Of a stretch of DNA of 64,000 bases, positions 43,471-54,300 are shown piece after piece. The stretch spans positions 11,235-75,234 of the forward strand of contig OMZE01000011.1 in NCBI GenBank assembly GCA_900315455.1. Reading direction: 5' to 3'. Position 1 is the stretch's first letter; the number at the start of each line of letters is the position of its first letter. Below the pieces are notes generated by a model. The model was not told the DNA's origin and searched no databases. It was given only the letters and a program-made list of their open reading frames with translations. The DNA is from an uncultured Prevotellaceae bacterium. Lineage in GTDB: Bacteria; Bacteroidota; Bacteroidia; Bacteroidales; Bacteroidaceae. The position numbers and the translations under genes were made by a program.

Positions 43471-44853
43471 CTATTCTTTTTTCTTGTCATCACTTGCAAT
43501 AGTTTTGTCTCTGTATTCCTTTGCTTTATTAGGATCTTTATCACATCCCATACCATTCTCGTAAAAATATGCAATGCTCTCACATGCATCAACAAGTCCT
43601 AGGTCAGCTGCTTTTTTTATATATACAAAAGCCTGTTCAATACTCTTGTCCACCATGTCTCCATTGAAATAGGCATTTCCAAGATTGTAGTATCCCCAGG
43701 GTTCATTCAATTCAACAGCCTTCAACAAATATCTCTTAGCCATTTCCCTGTCAATCTTTACTCCATACTTGCCATAGTAGTAAACAGAATATAATAAGTT
43801 CGCTGAAAATCCCGAGCCGTTATTTGCTGCTTTCTTATATAATTCAACGGCCTTTCTCACATCTTTCTCACAACCAATTCCTTCTAAATAAGCATAAGCC
43901 AAATTGGTCAAACCATTCGGATCTTTCAATTGTGCTGATTTTTCCCAATTCTCAAATGCCTTTTTATCATCCTTAGGTAAATGTTCGCCGGAATTGTAGA
44001 AATTCCCTAGAATAAATAATGCTTGACTAGAACCATTTCTAGCCGCACGTTTTAATAATTCCACTCCTCTTTGAGGATTATTGTATTCTTTGTAAGTGGA
44101 ATCTTCAGACAAGCATATATTAGACATGTCAATCATACAACTTGTACCATTAGCTTCTATGCCACGCTTTATCCATTCCAATTGTTTCTTAATATCTTTT
44201 TTCACATCTCCATAACCTTTGGCATAAATTCCCTGTATTAAATGTGCTGAGATTCTTATTCCATTATTAAATGATTTAGTCAGATACTCTATAGCTTTTT
44301 CTACGTTTATTTCAATATCATCCGTACCATTTAAGTAAACATAACCCATTGCATAATTATAGAAAGAATTATCCTTGTCATTTATTTTATTGAGAATTCT
44401 TATAGCTTTTTCTTTATTTTCTTCATATGGAGGATCTCCTATAAGAAATAAATATGCATATTTTGACATTACATAAGAATTGGAAGAGTTTTTAACCAAT
44501 TCTTCAAGCATCTCTTTTCCTTTCAAAGAATCTTTCCCAATCTCGTCATACCATCCAAACATGTATGCAAAAGCCAAATCACATTTTGCCTCCTCACACC
44601 CTTCATCTGCGGCCTGTTTTAATAATTCCAATTCCTTTGAACGATCAAAATCCACACCATCACCATTACTATATGCATTTGCAAGACACCATTTTGCATA
44701 GGCATCGCCTTCGTCAGCTAGTTGCTGGTAAAGTTCGGCGGCTTCTTCAAATTTGTTCTCTAATCTTAAGTTATCTGCCTTCTCAATGTCAGATTGACAA
44801 GCAGAGAACATGATTATACAATTAGCTAATAATAGAAATATTCCCTTTTTCAT
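43471..44853 (-). CDS. Sel1-repeat lipoprotein
   Basis: 460 residues. A lipoprotein signal peptide (MKKGIFLLLANCIIMFSAC; Cys19 is the expected lipidated residue) leads to about ten Sel1-like repeats of about 36 residues, such as YAKWCLANAYSNGDGVDFDRS and GLTNLAYAYLEGIGCEKDVR. Sel1 proteins are scaffolds for protein contacts; here the protein would sit at the periplasmic face of a membrane. It is the last gene downstream of the DUF499 gene (62 bp). Whether it belongs to the defence operon or is a passenger is open. Confidence 0.85.
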   Translation of the reverse strand: MKKGIFLLLANCIIMFSACQSDIEKADNLRLENKFEEAAELYQQLADEGDAYAKWCLANAYSNGDGVDFDRSKELELLKQAADEGCEEAKCDLAFAYMFGWYDEIGKDSLKGKEMLEELVKNSSNSYVMSKYAYLFLIGDPPYEENKEKAIRILNKINDKDNSFYNYAMGYVYLNGTDDIEINVEKAIEYLTKSFNNGIRISAHLIQGIYAKGYGDVKKDIKKQLEWIKRGIEANGTSCMIDMSNICLSEDSTYKEYNNPQRGVELLKRAARNGSSQALFILGNFYNSGEHLPKDDKKAFENWEKSAQLKDPNGLTNLAYAYLEGIGCEKDVRKAVELYKKAANNGSGFSANLLYSVYYYGKYGVKIDREMAKRYLLKAVELNEPWGYYNLGNAYFNGDMVDKSIEQAFVYIKKAADLGLVDACESIAYFYENGMGCDKDPNKAKEYRDKTIASDDKKKE

Positions 44854-44915
44854 CTTTTATTTAGAAATTTGTTAATTTTTTTATTTGTGGAGTAGAAACA
44901 AAATATCATTCTTAT

Positions 44916-47900
44916 CTAGTCTTCCTCAAACTCAATATCCAGTCCGAGTTGAGAGGCAGATTCTGTGATGCTCTTCACTAGGGCCGCGTTTTCTGTAAGA
45001 GGGCTCGTCACTGTTGATTCTGCAGTGAACTTCATCTTGATTTTAAGATGGTTGTTCTTGAGCGTGTTGATAAAACTGGAGAAAAGCTGGCTGTAGTTCT
45101 CAAGAGGCACGTTTCCTTCGATGGTCACTTTCTTGTATTCCTTAGGAGCGGGATTTGGACCTGGTGTAGGTGGCTGTGGAGGATTTGGACCAGGGTTGGG
45201 GTTGGGATTCGGTCCTGGATTGGGGCTGGGGGTGGGATTGGGATTAGGATTAGGACCAGGCATCATTACCGATGGGTCAAGGAGCCAATAGTCGTCTTCC
45301 GTAGGATTGAGGAATGGCACTTGTTCCTCATGGTAAATGCGTGAGAAATGTTCAGGTGTGCCGGTTCCCACATTCCACATACCATCAGAACAATAGCGGT
45401 TGACGGTATCTGTGACGGTTTGAACATTTAGCAACATGGGCTTATCATCGAAGCGCAGGAATGCTTCATAAAGATCTTTAACCTTGACAGGATTCTCAAT
45501 GGTGGGCATAAGTCCGTTACGGTTGATGATGTTCAACCCGATTCGACGCAGCACCCATCCTTCCTCATGGAGTTCGTTCATGATACTGTCCGTGAGTTGG
45601 GACGCAAAATCATTAGAGAATGTGTTGATTTGTTTCTGTTTTAAATCATCACGTTCGCATTTGATAACCGTGTTATAGGCGTGTATCAGTTGTTCCCTGG
45701 CACTTTGTTCGCTCTGTCGTTTACGTTCAGCAACATCCTTCCGTTGCTCTGCATCCAACTGCCCACCATACTCGTTGATGATTTTCTCACAGGCAAGATA
45801 TTCCTTCAAACGTGTAGCCAATGAGGCACGACCGGCTTCTGAACATAGAATGAACATCATGGTGTTGCGATAAACACGCTGTACAGTTCCTCTCTGTTGA
45901 GCTATGTCCTTAATGGCTTTCTTTGTAATGCTGCCGATTCCACCGCCAGCCGATACCGTATGACGTGGATGCATCAACACGAAAGTCAGTTGTTTCAGTT
46001 CTGGCACATCTCCCGAAGGGTTGATTAGTGTCTTGACCCTGTTGACTGGTTGAAGACCATTCTTGGCCATCCGAAGAATTTCTGCATCCACCTCTTCCTC
46101 TTTGATGTCGCCCTTGGCCTGATTGATGAGAATGTTGATGTTAGGCTTAGACTGGAACCAGTAACTTTGCTCGCCGCCAATGCTACTGCGATACATATAG
46201 TGAGCCACATTTTCCAACTGTGCAAGTGTCGTGTCAATGACCAGATGCTTGAAGGCATCAGGTCGCAGCATACACAGTTTCAGATTTTTCACGGTCAATC
46301 CCTTGTTGGAAGATGCTCCAATCGATGACATCAACAATGTTGTCATCACAGATGTAGCAAGGTGATATTTGCCAATATCATCATCTGCATATTGCTCATC
46401 CATTTTATAGGCATTACTTGAAGTTCCTATTACGTCGGCGTGCATTACGGAATCCCATTGTGCGCCCATTAATCCCGTTATCTGACTTTGAAGTGTGGGC
46501 AGGTTTTCCAATTGTACATCGCTCGTGTGAATAAGAGCCTGGGGTCCCGTCAACGACGAACGGCGTGTCCATAAATCTTTGACAATGGAGGCCAAAAGAC
46601 GTAAAACACCACGAGTGCGCTGGAAACGTGAGTCGCTGCCCCAGCGTAGACGGAAAAAGTCAATCAATTCAGGATGGAATGGATATGCTTTCTTTATTTT
46701 CTCAGCATATGCCACCTTGTCGGCTTCTTGAGGCAGGACATCGCGGCGATTGTGATAAGTCTCCTTGTATTTTCGGGCTACAAGTATTGGAGTTTCCTCA
46801 TCCTCCAATTTATCAAACAGACGCCGGCGTACCACCTCGTAGATTTCTTCATCATCCACAGGTTTAACACTGGCACCCACACGGACCACACGATTTTCGA
46901 GAGCGGTCAGGATTTCCTGACCAATCTCGCTATTGGCAACTTCCGTTGCACTGGCAGGAAGTGTACAAATAAGAACGGTACCAGGTGTGGCTGCAACAGC
47001 CTCTGTCAATGTCTGTATAAAACTGTTGGTTTGTGTGAACAGCGTACCACCACCTACTATTTTGCCACTGGCTTTCGAACAATAATCTGCCAACTCATCT
47101 ATAAGAATCAAGGCTGGCTTTGCCTTTTCAAGGATGGGCTTGATGTCCTTTGCGGTGGGAGCTATTCGTTGCTCGTCAGAATGGCGGACTCGCTCATAAC
47201 CTTCTCGTCCGCCCAACTGCCAGGCTAACTCTCCCCATAATGTGTGTGTGATAATGCCTTCATCCACTTCATGGCCATCAACAATGCTGACAGTGTTTTG
47301 CGTGAAAACGGCCACATGTGCCTCATCCCATTGAGGCATGTCTTCCTCATCGAGGATGTCGTGTGCTACCTGAAGATCACGGAATATGCGGGCATCTTTA
47401 ACCAAATGGTAAAGTGATATCAGAGAGTGGGTCTTACCACCACCGAAACCCGTCTGCAAGGAGATGACGCGGTTCTGACTCTCTTTCTCATTCAGTGCTT
47501 GTACGACCCGTTTGATAAGGTCTTTCATTCCGTCTGTGACATAGGTGCGGTCGAAAAAAGCAACGATGTCCTGATAGATGACAGGAGCTGTACCCATAGC
47601 CACATCCTCGATGTTGGCTGCAAAAACACTCTCGTCCAAATTACCACTGCGAATGTCATATTGAGGACGAATGCAGTTAAACCATGATGGGAGCGTTCCT
47701 GGGATAGGACCGGCTTGTGTATTATCTGCAAAAAGGTCTAGTTGAAAAGTTTGCTGTTTAGGGGAAACTTGAACGTTTTTTTTCTTGCCCTCTCCTTTGA
47801 TGCGTTTGATTTCATCCTCAAGGTCAGTCATCTCCAATAGTTTCGCAACTTGTATCATATTGCTGAAAGCACGGTCTTCCTCGTCCTGGTCGATACTTCC

Positions 47901-48257
47901 CTCTTCGAAATGTGCCCATTTGTTGCGAGTGTCCTTCAGCTCGCCAAAATAGGTGCGCAGACGGTTATAATCCCTATTGTTGTCTGCGAGTTCACGGAGC
48001 ATCGGTCCCCTATAGTTGATAATGAAAGTTTCAAGATTGTTGTAGTCAATCAGCCCAAGCAGTGATGAACCATTGTTGATCAGTTGCATCCGTTGGTGTT
48101 GAAAGGCTACCTTGCGTCCCTCGTGGGTGATACGACTTTCAAAATCCTGATCCCAAGTAGTATATTCGTCACATTCACGCATAATCACGCTGACGGCATA
48201 TTGGCGCATGGCTTCCAAGAAGATGCTCAAGCCCCTTTGAATATTTTCTTTGTTCAT
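44916..48257 (-). CDS. DUF499 (COG1483) AAA+ ATPase with N-terminal Swt1/HEPN-like domain
   Basis: 1113 residues. The N-terminal 150 residues (helical, with RNKWAHFEEGS, an RxxxxH-like HEPN element) precede the ATPase domain: Walker A QTGFGGGKTHSLI near 270, Walker B ALILIDELADYC near 390. The C-terminus has a Pro/Asn low-complexity linker (about 1000-1040) and a small alpha/beta end. DUF499 proteins co-occur with DUF1156 DNA methylases and SNF2 helicases in predicted defence islands, as here. The gene begins 26 bp after the methylase stop. Confidence 0.82.
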   Translation of the reverse strand: MNKENIQRGLSIFLEAMRQYAVSVIMRECDEYTTWDQDFESRITHEGRKVAFQHQRMQLINNGSSLLGLIDYNNLETFIINYRGPMLRELADNNRDYNRLRTYFGELKDTRNKWAHFEEGSIDQDEEDRAFSNMIQVAKLLEMTDLEDEIKRIKGEGKKKNVQVSPKQQTFQLDLFADNTQAGPIPGTLPSWFNCIRPQYDIRSGNLDESVFAANIEDVAMGTAPVIYQDIVAFFDRTYVTDGMKDLIKRVVQALNEKESQNRVISLQTGFGGGKTHSLISLYHLVKDARIFRDLQVAHDILDEEDMPQWDEAHVAVFTQNTVSIVDGHEVDEGIITHTLWGELAWQLGGREGYERVRHSDEQRIAPTAKDIKPILEKAKPALILIDELADYCSKASGKIVGGGTLFTQTNSFIQTLTEAVAATPGTVLICTLPASATEVANSEIGQEILTALENRVVRVGASVKPVDDEEIYEVVRRRLFDKLEDEETPILVARKYKETYHNRRDVLPQEADKVAYAEKIKKAYPFHPELIDFFRLRWGSDSRFQRTRGVLRLLASIVKDLWTRRSSLTGPQALIHTSDVQLENLPTLQSQITGLMGAQWDSVMHADVIGTSSNAYKMDEQYADDDIGKYHLATSVMTTLLMSSIGASSNKGLTVKNLKLCMLRPDAFKHLVIDTTLAQLENVAHYMYRSSIGGEQSYWFQSKPNINILINQAKGDIKEEEVDAEILRMAKNGLQPVNRVKTLINPSGDVPELKQLTFVLMHPRHTVSAGGGIGSITKKAIKDIAQQRGTVQRVYRNTMMFILCSEAGRASLATRLKEYLACEKIINEYGGQLDAEQRKDVAERKRQSEQSAREQLIHAYNTVIKCERDDLKQKQINTFSNDFASQLTDSIMNELHEEGWVLRRIGLNIINRNGLMPTIENPVKVKDLYEAFLRFDDKPMLLNVQTVTDTVNRYCSDGMWNVGTGTPEHFSRIYHEEQVPFLNPTEDDYWLLDPSVMMPGPNPNPNPTPSPNPGPNPNPNPGPNPPQPPTPGPNPAPKEYKKVTIEGNVPLENYSQLFSSFINTLKNNHLKIKMKFTAESTVTSPLTENAALVKSITESASQLGLDIEFEED

Positions 48258-48283
48258 AGTATGTAGTTATTTATTATTTTCTG

Positions 48284-51200
48284 TTAATCCTCAAATTCGA
48301 TGGTCGTCTGCTTCGGAATATATGTCTCTTTGCATTTCTGACGCAACATCTCAGCATTGATGAGTAAGCCCTGCACATCATCCAGGTCTTTGCTATCTGG
48401 TAAATGCTCCTTGAGGAAGGCCATCACTCGCCAATGAGGAGCATCGTTCTGGGGACATAGTTCACGAACCAATTTCATTAGCCATGCTTGGTCATCATAA
48501 CGGTATGCCAACATTAAACGATGCACTTGGGAGATGAGATAATCCTCAGGTGACTTGCCCAGTGTCGTGCTGTCGCCAATATGCTCTACTGCCGAAGCAA
48601 GGTGCTGCTTGTTTCCATTAGCGATGAGCAAACGGTCTTGCTGCAGCTGACGTATTTCAACATTTACGCCTACTCGTGTATATTTGTTCACATCGTCGAA
48701 AGACGTGTCTCCCATACCATTCATTTGCAGCCAGCCACAGTAGAATTTAGTCTGTGGTTCACCAGGGACTCCTTCGAGCAAAGCTTGTGCGGCACTCTCA
48801 CGAGCAAAATTCAAAAGTTGCCCAACTGTTACTGGGTCGCCTTCTGCTGTTTCTACCATCTTGTAGTGGCCAAAAACACTAACAGCTTGACCGAAACAGG
48901 CAGTTAATAGGTCTGCTCCGCGGAAGCCTAACTCGTAGAGCTTGTCAACCTCGGCTTTCACTATCTGTTTAATCTCGTGTTTAACATCATTGAAGTCGGC
49001 ATAGCCCCTACGCTCTGAAGGGCGACAGGACACTGTTACAGAACTTTCAAGAAAAGCTTTATCTGCTTTTAGAGCACCCGACACTTCTGTATCCATTGGC
49101 CATGAACCCGTTATATTCATTCTTGAATCGAGTATCGAATTACACAAAGTTGTCCAAGCCTGAGTGCTTTGGTGGGCAAACATTATACTAACAATATCCG
49201 TTGTTTGCATTTCAATTACATCGAATATTTGTTTAAGTTTAGTTTCAAAATGTTTTTTAGCTTCTTGGTCACTATTGTTATGATGATGTTTTAATGCTGT
49301 ACATTCTTCGTGTTTAGGTGTTTGTGGTGTTGAGAAAATCAGAGGATAAAAATCTGAGAGATTTCGTTTTAACCATACATAGAAAAAATCAGAGATATCT
49401 GCATATGCAATGGCATCATAATATGGTGGATCTGTAATAACTGCAGTTAATGATTTTTTGTTAAATAACAATTTATCACCACTAGCGGCATTCTTTACTG
49501 TCGAAACAAAAGGTATATTACTTTCTTCTTTTATATATGAAATAATAGAATCCAATTGACCATATGCTGAACTTGATATAGTACTGAAAGGATCTAATTC
49601 AGGATATTCAAAGTTCATTTGAATAGCCTGTCTACCAAATAAATTTTCAACAGTATCTTGAAGGATATGCCATTTGCCAAATGAAGACATACGCACTGCT
49701 ATTTTATCAATCAGAATTGCAAGATATGTCTTTAGAACATCAGAATACTCTTGATTAGTATTAGAAAAAGATAACTCTTTTAATGATTCTGAGAAGGTAT
49801 ACAAAACTTTTAATTGTCTCTTATTGAATAATTCTCCCCACTTGGAATAGCCCCAGCTCAAAATATCACCACCAGCAGAATTAGGTTGTAATTTTTCGTT
49901 GGGAATTGGTTGTTCGGGAATGTTATTAAAAAGTTCGTTACATTCTAATTGAGGCTCAACAAACTCTTTGCCATTTGCAGAATCGTAAACAAGTGCTATA
50001 ATCTTTTCTTTAATAGACTCGTTTGCAAATTGTTCTTTAACCTTGGTAATATCTGTAATACCACCACAATAAGGACAGCTAACGACACCTCTATTAACAG
50101 TTGCTTTTTCATTTGTATCTCCCGATACTATTTCTACATTCTCATTTTGAAGATTGATGTGAAAATGTTTTATTCTTTCAGATTTCTTGTTATTCCTAGG
50201 TTTTGAAAAATACAATTGTTTAAATAATGGTACATATTTGTTGCAGGATGAATTCGCACATTTTACATACTTTATCCAATGGTATACAGAGGGACGCTTT
50301 CCATCTTTGATATAGTATAAATGATTTGTTTTGTTTTTTGTTTGTTTTATTAATATTATGGAGTAATATTCCACATCAAAAGCTAGACGATTTGGAATAT
50401 GCACATAGCCATTTTCAACAATAATTCCATTGCCTTTTTTTTGAGTAATTTTGATACCTTCTTCCCCATATATTCTTTTGAAATCCTCTAAACAATAAAC
50501 AATTGGCTTTCCATATTTCTGTGGAAAGTCGGCAGAACCTCGTTCGATGATGTGAGCCACAGGATTGATATCATTGCCATAACTCCGACATCCAAGACGT
50601 GCAGCTTCCAATGGTATGGCTCCTCCACCAGCAAATGGGTCGAAGACGGACGGCATCTCATTTTGAAATGCCTCGATAGCTTCTTTCAACTCTGCTTCAC
50701 GCTGTTTGACCTCTTCTGTCTCGATATGACGGTTGGGCAGGTCATACAGTCTTTTTTCCGCCGTTGGAATGGCATCATAAAGTCGGTTGAATTCCTCATG
50801 TAGTTGCTCCCATGTGGCATCTGGCCTTCGGTCGCTTTGATATGCCACGAAAATTAATTCCCTTGCCATACGGAGAATCTTGGGGTTGTTCTTATTCTCC
50901 CACTTAATGAGTGAACCATCCGACAACTGCTCCTTGGGTGATGTACTCTTGCCTGCAATCATATTTGCTTGGCATTTGTCGGAGAACTTGCCGATAAACA
51001 TCATCAAACGGTGGCGGAGGTTGTCCTCCATTTCATCGACGATGGCTGTATAAGGGATGTCTTTGTATGGCTTGTATTCTATGGCACTGTTTCCGTCAGC
51101 AAGCAATGCTTGTACAGCCCATTTGAATGCCTCTGGACAGTTCTCGTCTAGAGGGTCAGGTACAAGACTTGCAAACACAACAGCACGACAAACAGGCAAC

Positions 51201-51325
51201 GGACGACGTGCCCACCATAAATGAAGGGTGGAGATATGTCCGTGACGAATGGACTTGTCACGTATGCTCTCTGCTGAAATTTCCTTGATGGGAAGGGCAA
51301 CTTCTATGAGTTTCTTGGCTTTCAT
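48284..51325 (-). CDS. DUF1156 (COG1743) adenine-specific DNA methylase with Zn ribbon
   Basis: 1013 residues from ATG 51325 (MKAKKLIEVALPIKEISAES, the DUF1156 start; a longer frame from 51391 overlaps the helicase). The DUF1156 segment includes HLWWARRPLPVCRAVVFASL. AdoMet-binding motif I is DPFAGGGAIPLEAARLG near 245, catalytic motif IV is TDPPYYDAIAY near 635. Two CxxC pairs (VKCANSSCNKYVP; VSCPYCGGITDI) form a Zn ribbon. It modifies adenine (N6) by analogy with the family. Probably the self-marking enzyme of the DUF1156/DUF499/SNF2 set. Confidence 0.9.
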   Translation of the reverse strand: MKAKKLIEVALPIKEISAESIRDKSIRHGHISTLHLWWARRPLPVCRAVVFASLVPDPLDENCPEAFKWAVQALLADGNSAIEYKPYKDIPYTAIVDEMEDNLRHRLMMFIGKFSDKCQANMIAGKSTSPKEQLSDGSLIKWENKNNPKILRMARELIFVAYQSDRRPDATWEQLHEEFNRLYDAIPTAEKRLYDLPNRHIETEEVKQREAELKEAIEAFQNEMPSVFDPFAGGGAIPLEAARLGCRSYGNDINPVAHIIERGSADFPQKYGKPIVYCLEDFKRIYGEEGIKITQKKGNGIIVENGYVHIPNRLAFDVEYYSIILIKQTKNKTNHLYYIKDGKRPSVYHWIKYVKCANSSCNKYVPLFKQLYFSKPRNNKKSERIKHFHINLQNENVEIVSGDTNEKATVNRGVVSCPYCGGITDITKVKEQFANESIKEKIIALVYDSANGKEFVEPQLECNELFNNIPEQPIPNEKLQPNSAGGDILSWGYSKWGELFNKRQLKVLYTFSESLKELSFSNTNQEYSDVLKTYLAILIDKIAVRMSSFGKWHILQDTVENLFGRQAIQMNFEYPELDPFSTISSSAYGQLDSIISYIKEESNIPFVSTVKNAASGDKLLFNKKSLTAVITDPPYYDAIAYADISDFFYVWLKRNLSDFYPLIFSTPQTPKHEECTALKHHHNNSDQEAKKHFETKLKQIFDVIEMQTTDIVSIMFAHQSTQAWTTLCNSILDSRMNITGSWPMDTEVSGALKADKAFLESSVTVSCRPSERRGYADFNDVKHEIKQIVKAEVDKLYELGFRGADLLTACFGQAVSVFGHYKMVETAEGDPVTVGQLLNFARESAAQALLEGVPGEPQTKFYCGWLQMNGMGDTSFDDVNKYTRVGVNVEIRQLQQDRLLIANGNKQHLASAVEHIGDSTTLGKSPEDYLISQVHRLMLAYRYDDQAWLMKLVRELCPQNDAPHWRVMAFLKEHLPDSKDLDDVQGLLINAEMLRQKCKETYIPKQTTIEFED

Positions 51326-51330
51326 ATGAT

Positions 51331-51369
51331 GAGGTTTGAGATTTTTGTTTTGAGGTTTGAGATTTTGAG
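51331..51369. repeat. Direct repeat between helicase and methylase genes
   Basis: GAGGTTTGAGATTTT occurs twice (about 51331 and 51351), separated by TGTTTT. The same words appear after metH (4022-4052). It fills the 44-bp gap and may be a genome-wide simple repeat. Confidence 0.5.
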
Positions 51370-54300
51370 TTATTGTACTTTTCCGCTCCATTCCTCTAAG
51401 GGAAGGTAGTATTGGACTCCTTTCGATTTCTTCTCAAACGACAGATTCTTGGCTGGGTCGTTGATGATGTTCAATTGAGGTTGAGATTTGCAGTTGGTGA
51501 CGATGTATAACCAGGCGCGGTTGCCAAGTTGGGCAAGGCGGTTCATCTCGTTTTCGGAAAGCATAACTCCGTCTGTGCCAGAGCGTCCTTTTACTTCAAT
51601 GTAGCGTTTCATTCCATCAGGCGCAATGCTCTTGATGTCGTAGCCTACATTGTCTGCTGACACATCTATCGGTGTACGTCCCTGAACTTTCTCGAAATCT
51701 GTAGCGACCTGCATAGCAATGGCTTCTACTTCATCATCACGGCTCATTCCGAAACTCTTTCGGTATTCCATTTGGTTGAGTGGAACGACATATGCACAAC
51801 CCATTACCTCGGGCGATACGGGGAAAAGTTGTCCTTCTTCCTCCATTTGCTGCATACGTTCTTTTCGGCGGTTCTTCAGTTCAACCAATCGTTTTTCTTT
51901 GGCAATCAACTTCTGCTGCAATTTCTCATCATCCGAGAACAACGTCTTGCTTTGCAGTTCGTTGATTTCTCCCTGTATGTCGAAGATAATCTGCCCAAAT
52001 GCTTCTTTTAGGTATGTTTTCCTTCGTTCAAGGTCAGCAATCATCTTGGTTTGTGTATCTTCAAACATAGGTTCTGTAATATGCTCATATGCCCAAGAGA
52101 CCACATCCTCTTCATTGACTACTTCAGGTGGAGTTACCTGTTTGGCAAATTCCGAAGGAGGGAGCAAGTCAAGGAGTTTTGCAGGTGATGTCTGCCGTAA
52201 ATCAGCCAAACTTTCTTGACAAACTAATGTCAACTGCTCATTGGATACATTCTCGTTCCCTTCCTGATTTTGACGGCTGTTGTGAATCTGACTCTTTACA
52301 AAATATGCAAAATAGGGTTGCTTGTCTTCTGGTGAGACGAGTATCGTACCTTTCAGCATCTCATCATGGAAATTATTGCTAACCGTGTCAACAAGACTGT
52401 CGAACAATGCGTTTCCTGGATTGATGTAATGAGCATGTCCGTATCTGGCGGTGGACTGCTGGTAGTCAAGGAATTTCTGCTTGTCGAAGAAAAAATAAAG
52501 TTGGGTCAGATTCTCTGCATAGATGTTGTAATCTTCCTTCAGACGGCGGACCAAAACTTCAGGAATATAGGTAATTTGGTATATTCCATCATCCAACTCA
52601 TTGTATTTGCCACCCAAATACTTGAAAGCACGCTCAAAGAAAAGACGAATATATATGGGTTGAAGACGTCGCTCATCGCTGTCCTCTTTCAACTCACGAG
52701 CCTCCTTGTAGTCTACGGTGGAGTGAGCCATGATTCGACTCTGCTCGTCGATGTTCTTGCGGAAGAGTTCCGAAAGTTCCTTCTCTGGCTTCTGAATAAA
52801 GGCATCGAGGTCACTCTCCCTGCCATCAAAGACAGATGCTATAATCTGGTCAAGGGATACTCCTTTGAGCACATCCTGGATCACGTCATAGACACGGTCA
52901 TCACCCAACTGTTCACGGATGATGTCGAGTTTGGTGAGGAGCTTTTTGAGCACTTGTCCCTCACGGGTATTGTCGGCCACCATATTGAAGACCAACACAT
53001 CTGATTTCTGGCCGTAGCGATGGATACGTCCCATTCGTTGCTCAAGACGGTTGGGATTCCATGGGATGTCCCAATTGATGAGAAGGCTACAGAACTGCAA
53101 GTTTATACCCTCGCCGGCTGCATCCGTACAGATGAGAATCTGTACATCCGGAGTCATGAACAGAGATTGTGAGTAGCGTCGCTCATCGACGGACATTCCG
53201 CCATGGATGGTAGCCACTGTATAACCATTGTTGCTCAAACGTTCTTGCAAGTAGAGCAGCGTGTCCTTATGCTCGGTGAAGATGACAAGTTTCTTGCCAT
53301 TGATGACTCCCTGCGAGGTGAGCAGGTGTTTGAGTTCCTTGTATTTCTGCTCCTCTTGTTGCTGGACATATAGGGAATGAGCCATCTCATAGAGTTCTTT
53401 CACTTCCGCAGCTTCGGCTTTGATTTCAGAAGGACTCTTGGAGGTGGTGAACAATTTCAATTTCTTGGGGTCAGACAGAATGTTGTCCAAAGCGTCACGC
53501 TCATCATCGTCCATGTCATCGAAATCATCGATGTTCGTTGTTTCGAAATCATCCAGTTTCACACGTTGACGCCATAATGATGGGTTGCGGTCAAGTTCGT
53601 CTGCAAGTCCCTGAAGGGCTTTCCAGCGTTTGAACAAGGTGTTGCGAATGGCGAAAATACTGCTCACCAACCTACGCTGCATCACCTGGAGAGCCAAGGA
53701 TACATGAATGTTCTTTGATTCGGTGGCTTCTTCTTTCCGCTTGGTCAAATATTGTGTTACGGCATCATAAAGTCGTTTCTCATCTGGAGTGAGATTATAG
53801 GATGTCGTTTTTGTGTGCCGTTGTTTATATAGCGGATGTCCTTCCCAATCTCGCATGTCTTCCTTGAGCCTGCGGATGAAGAACTTGTTGGCACCCGTTT
53901 CTCCCAATTGCCGGACTCTGTCGGTTACCAAATCGGCAGTTGCGAAGATATCCTCATCCAACAACTGGAGCAGTCGCTTGAAAGTGTCTCTCCTGCCCCG
54001 ATGTGGGGTGGCTGTAAGCAAAAGAATGTGTTCGCATTGTCCTGCCAGACGGTATGCTGCCTCATAGCGTTTGGATTTATATATCTTCTCTCCATATTCG
54101 TATGCCGACAACTTATGTGCTTCGTCAAAAATCACCATATCCCATGATGACTTGGATAGCACGTTCAGCACATCTTCACGACAGATGAAGTCGATGGAGG
54201 CCACAATGCGGTCAGCCGTCTGAAACACTGTCGGTTCAGAAGAGAAGACACTACGGTTGACCAACTTGAAGGGAATATTGAATTTCACGCCCATCTCATC

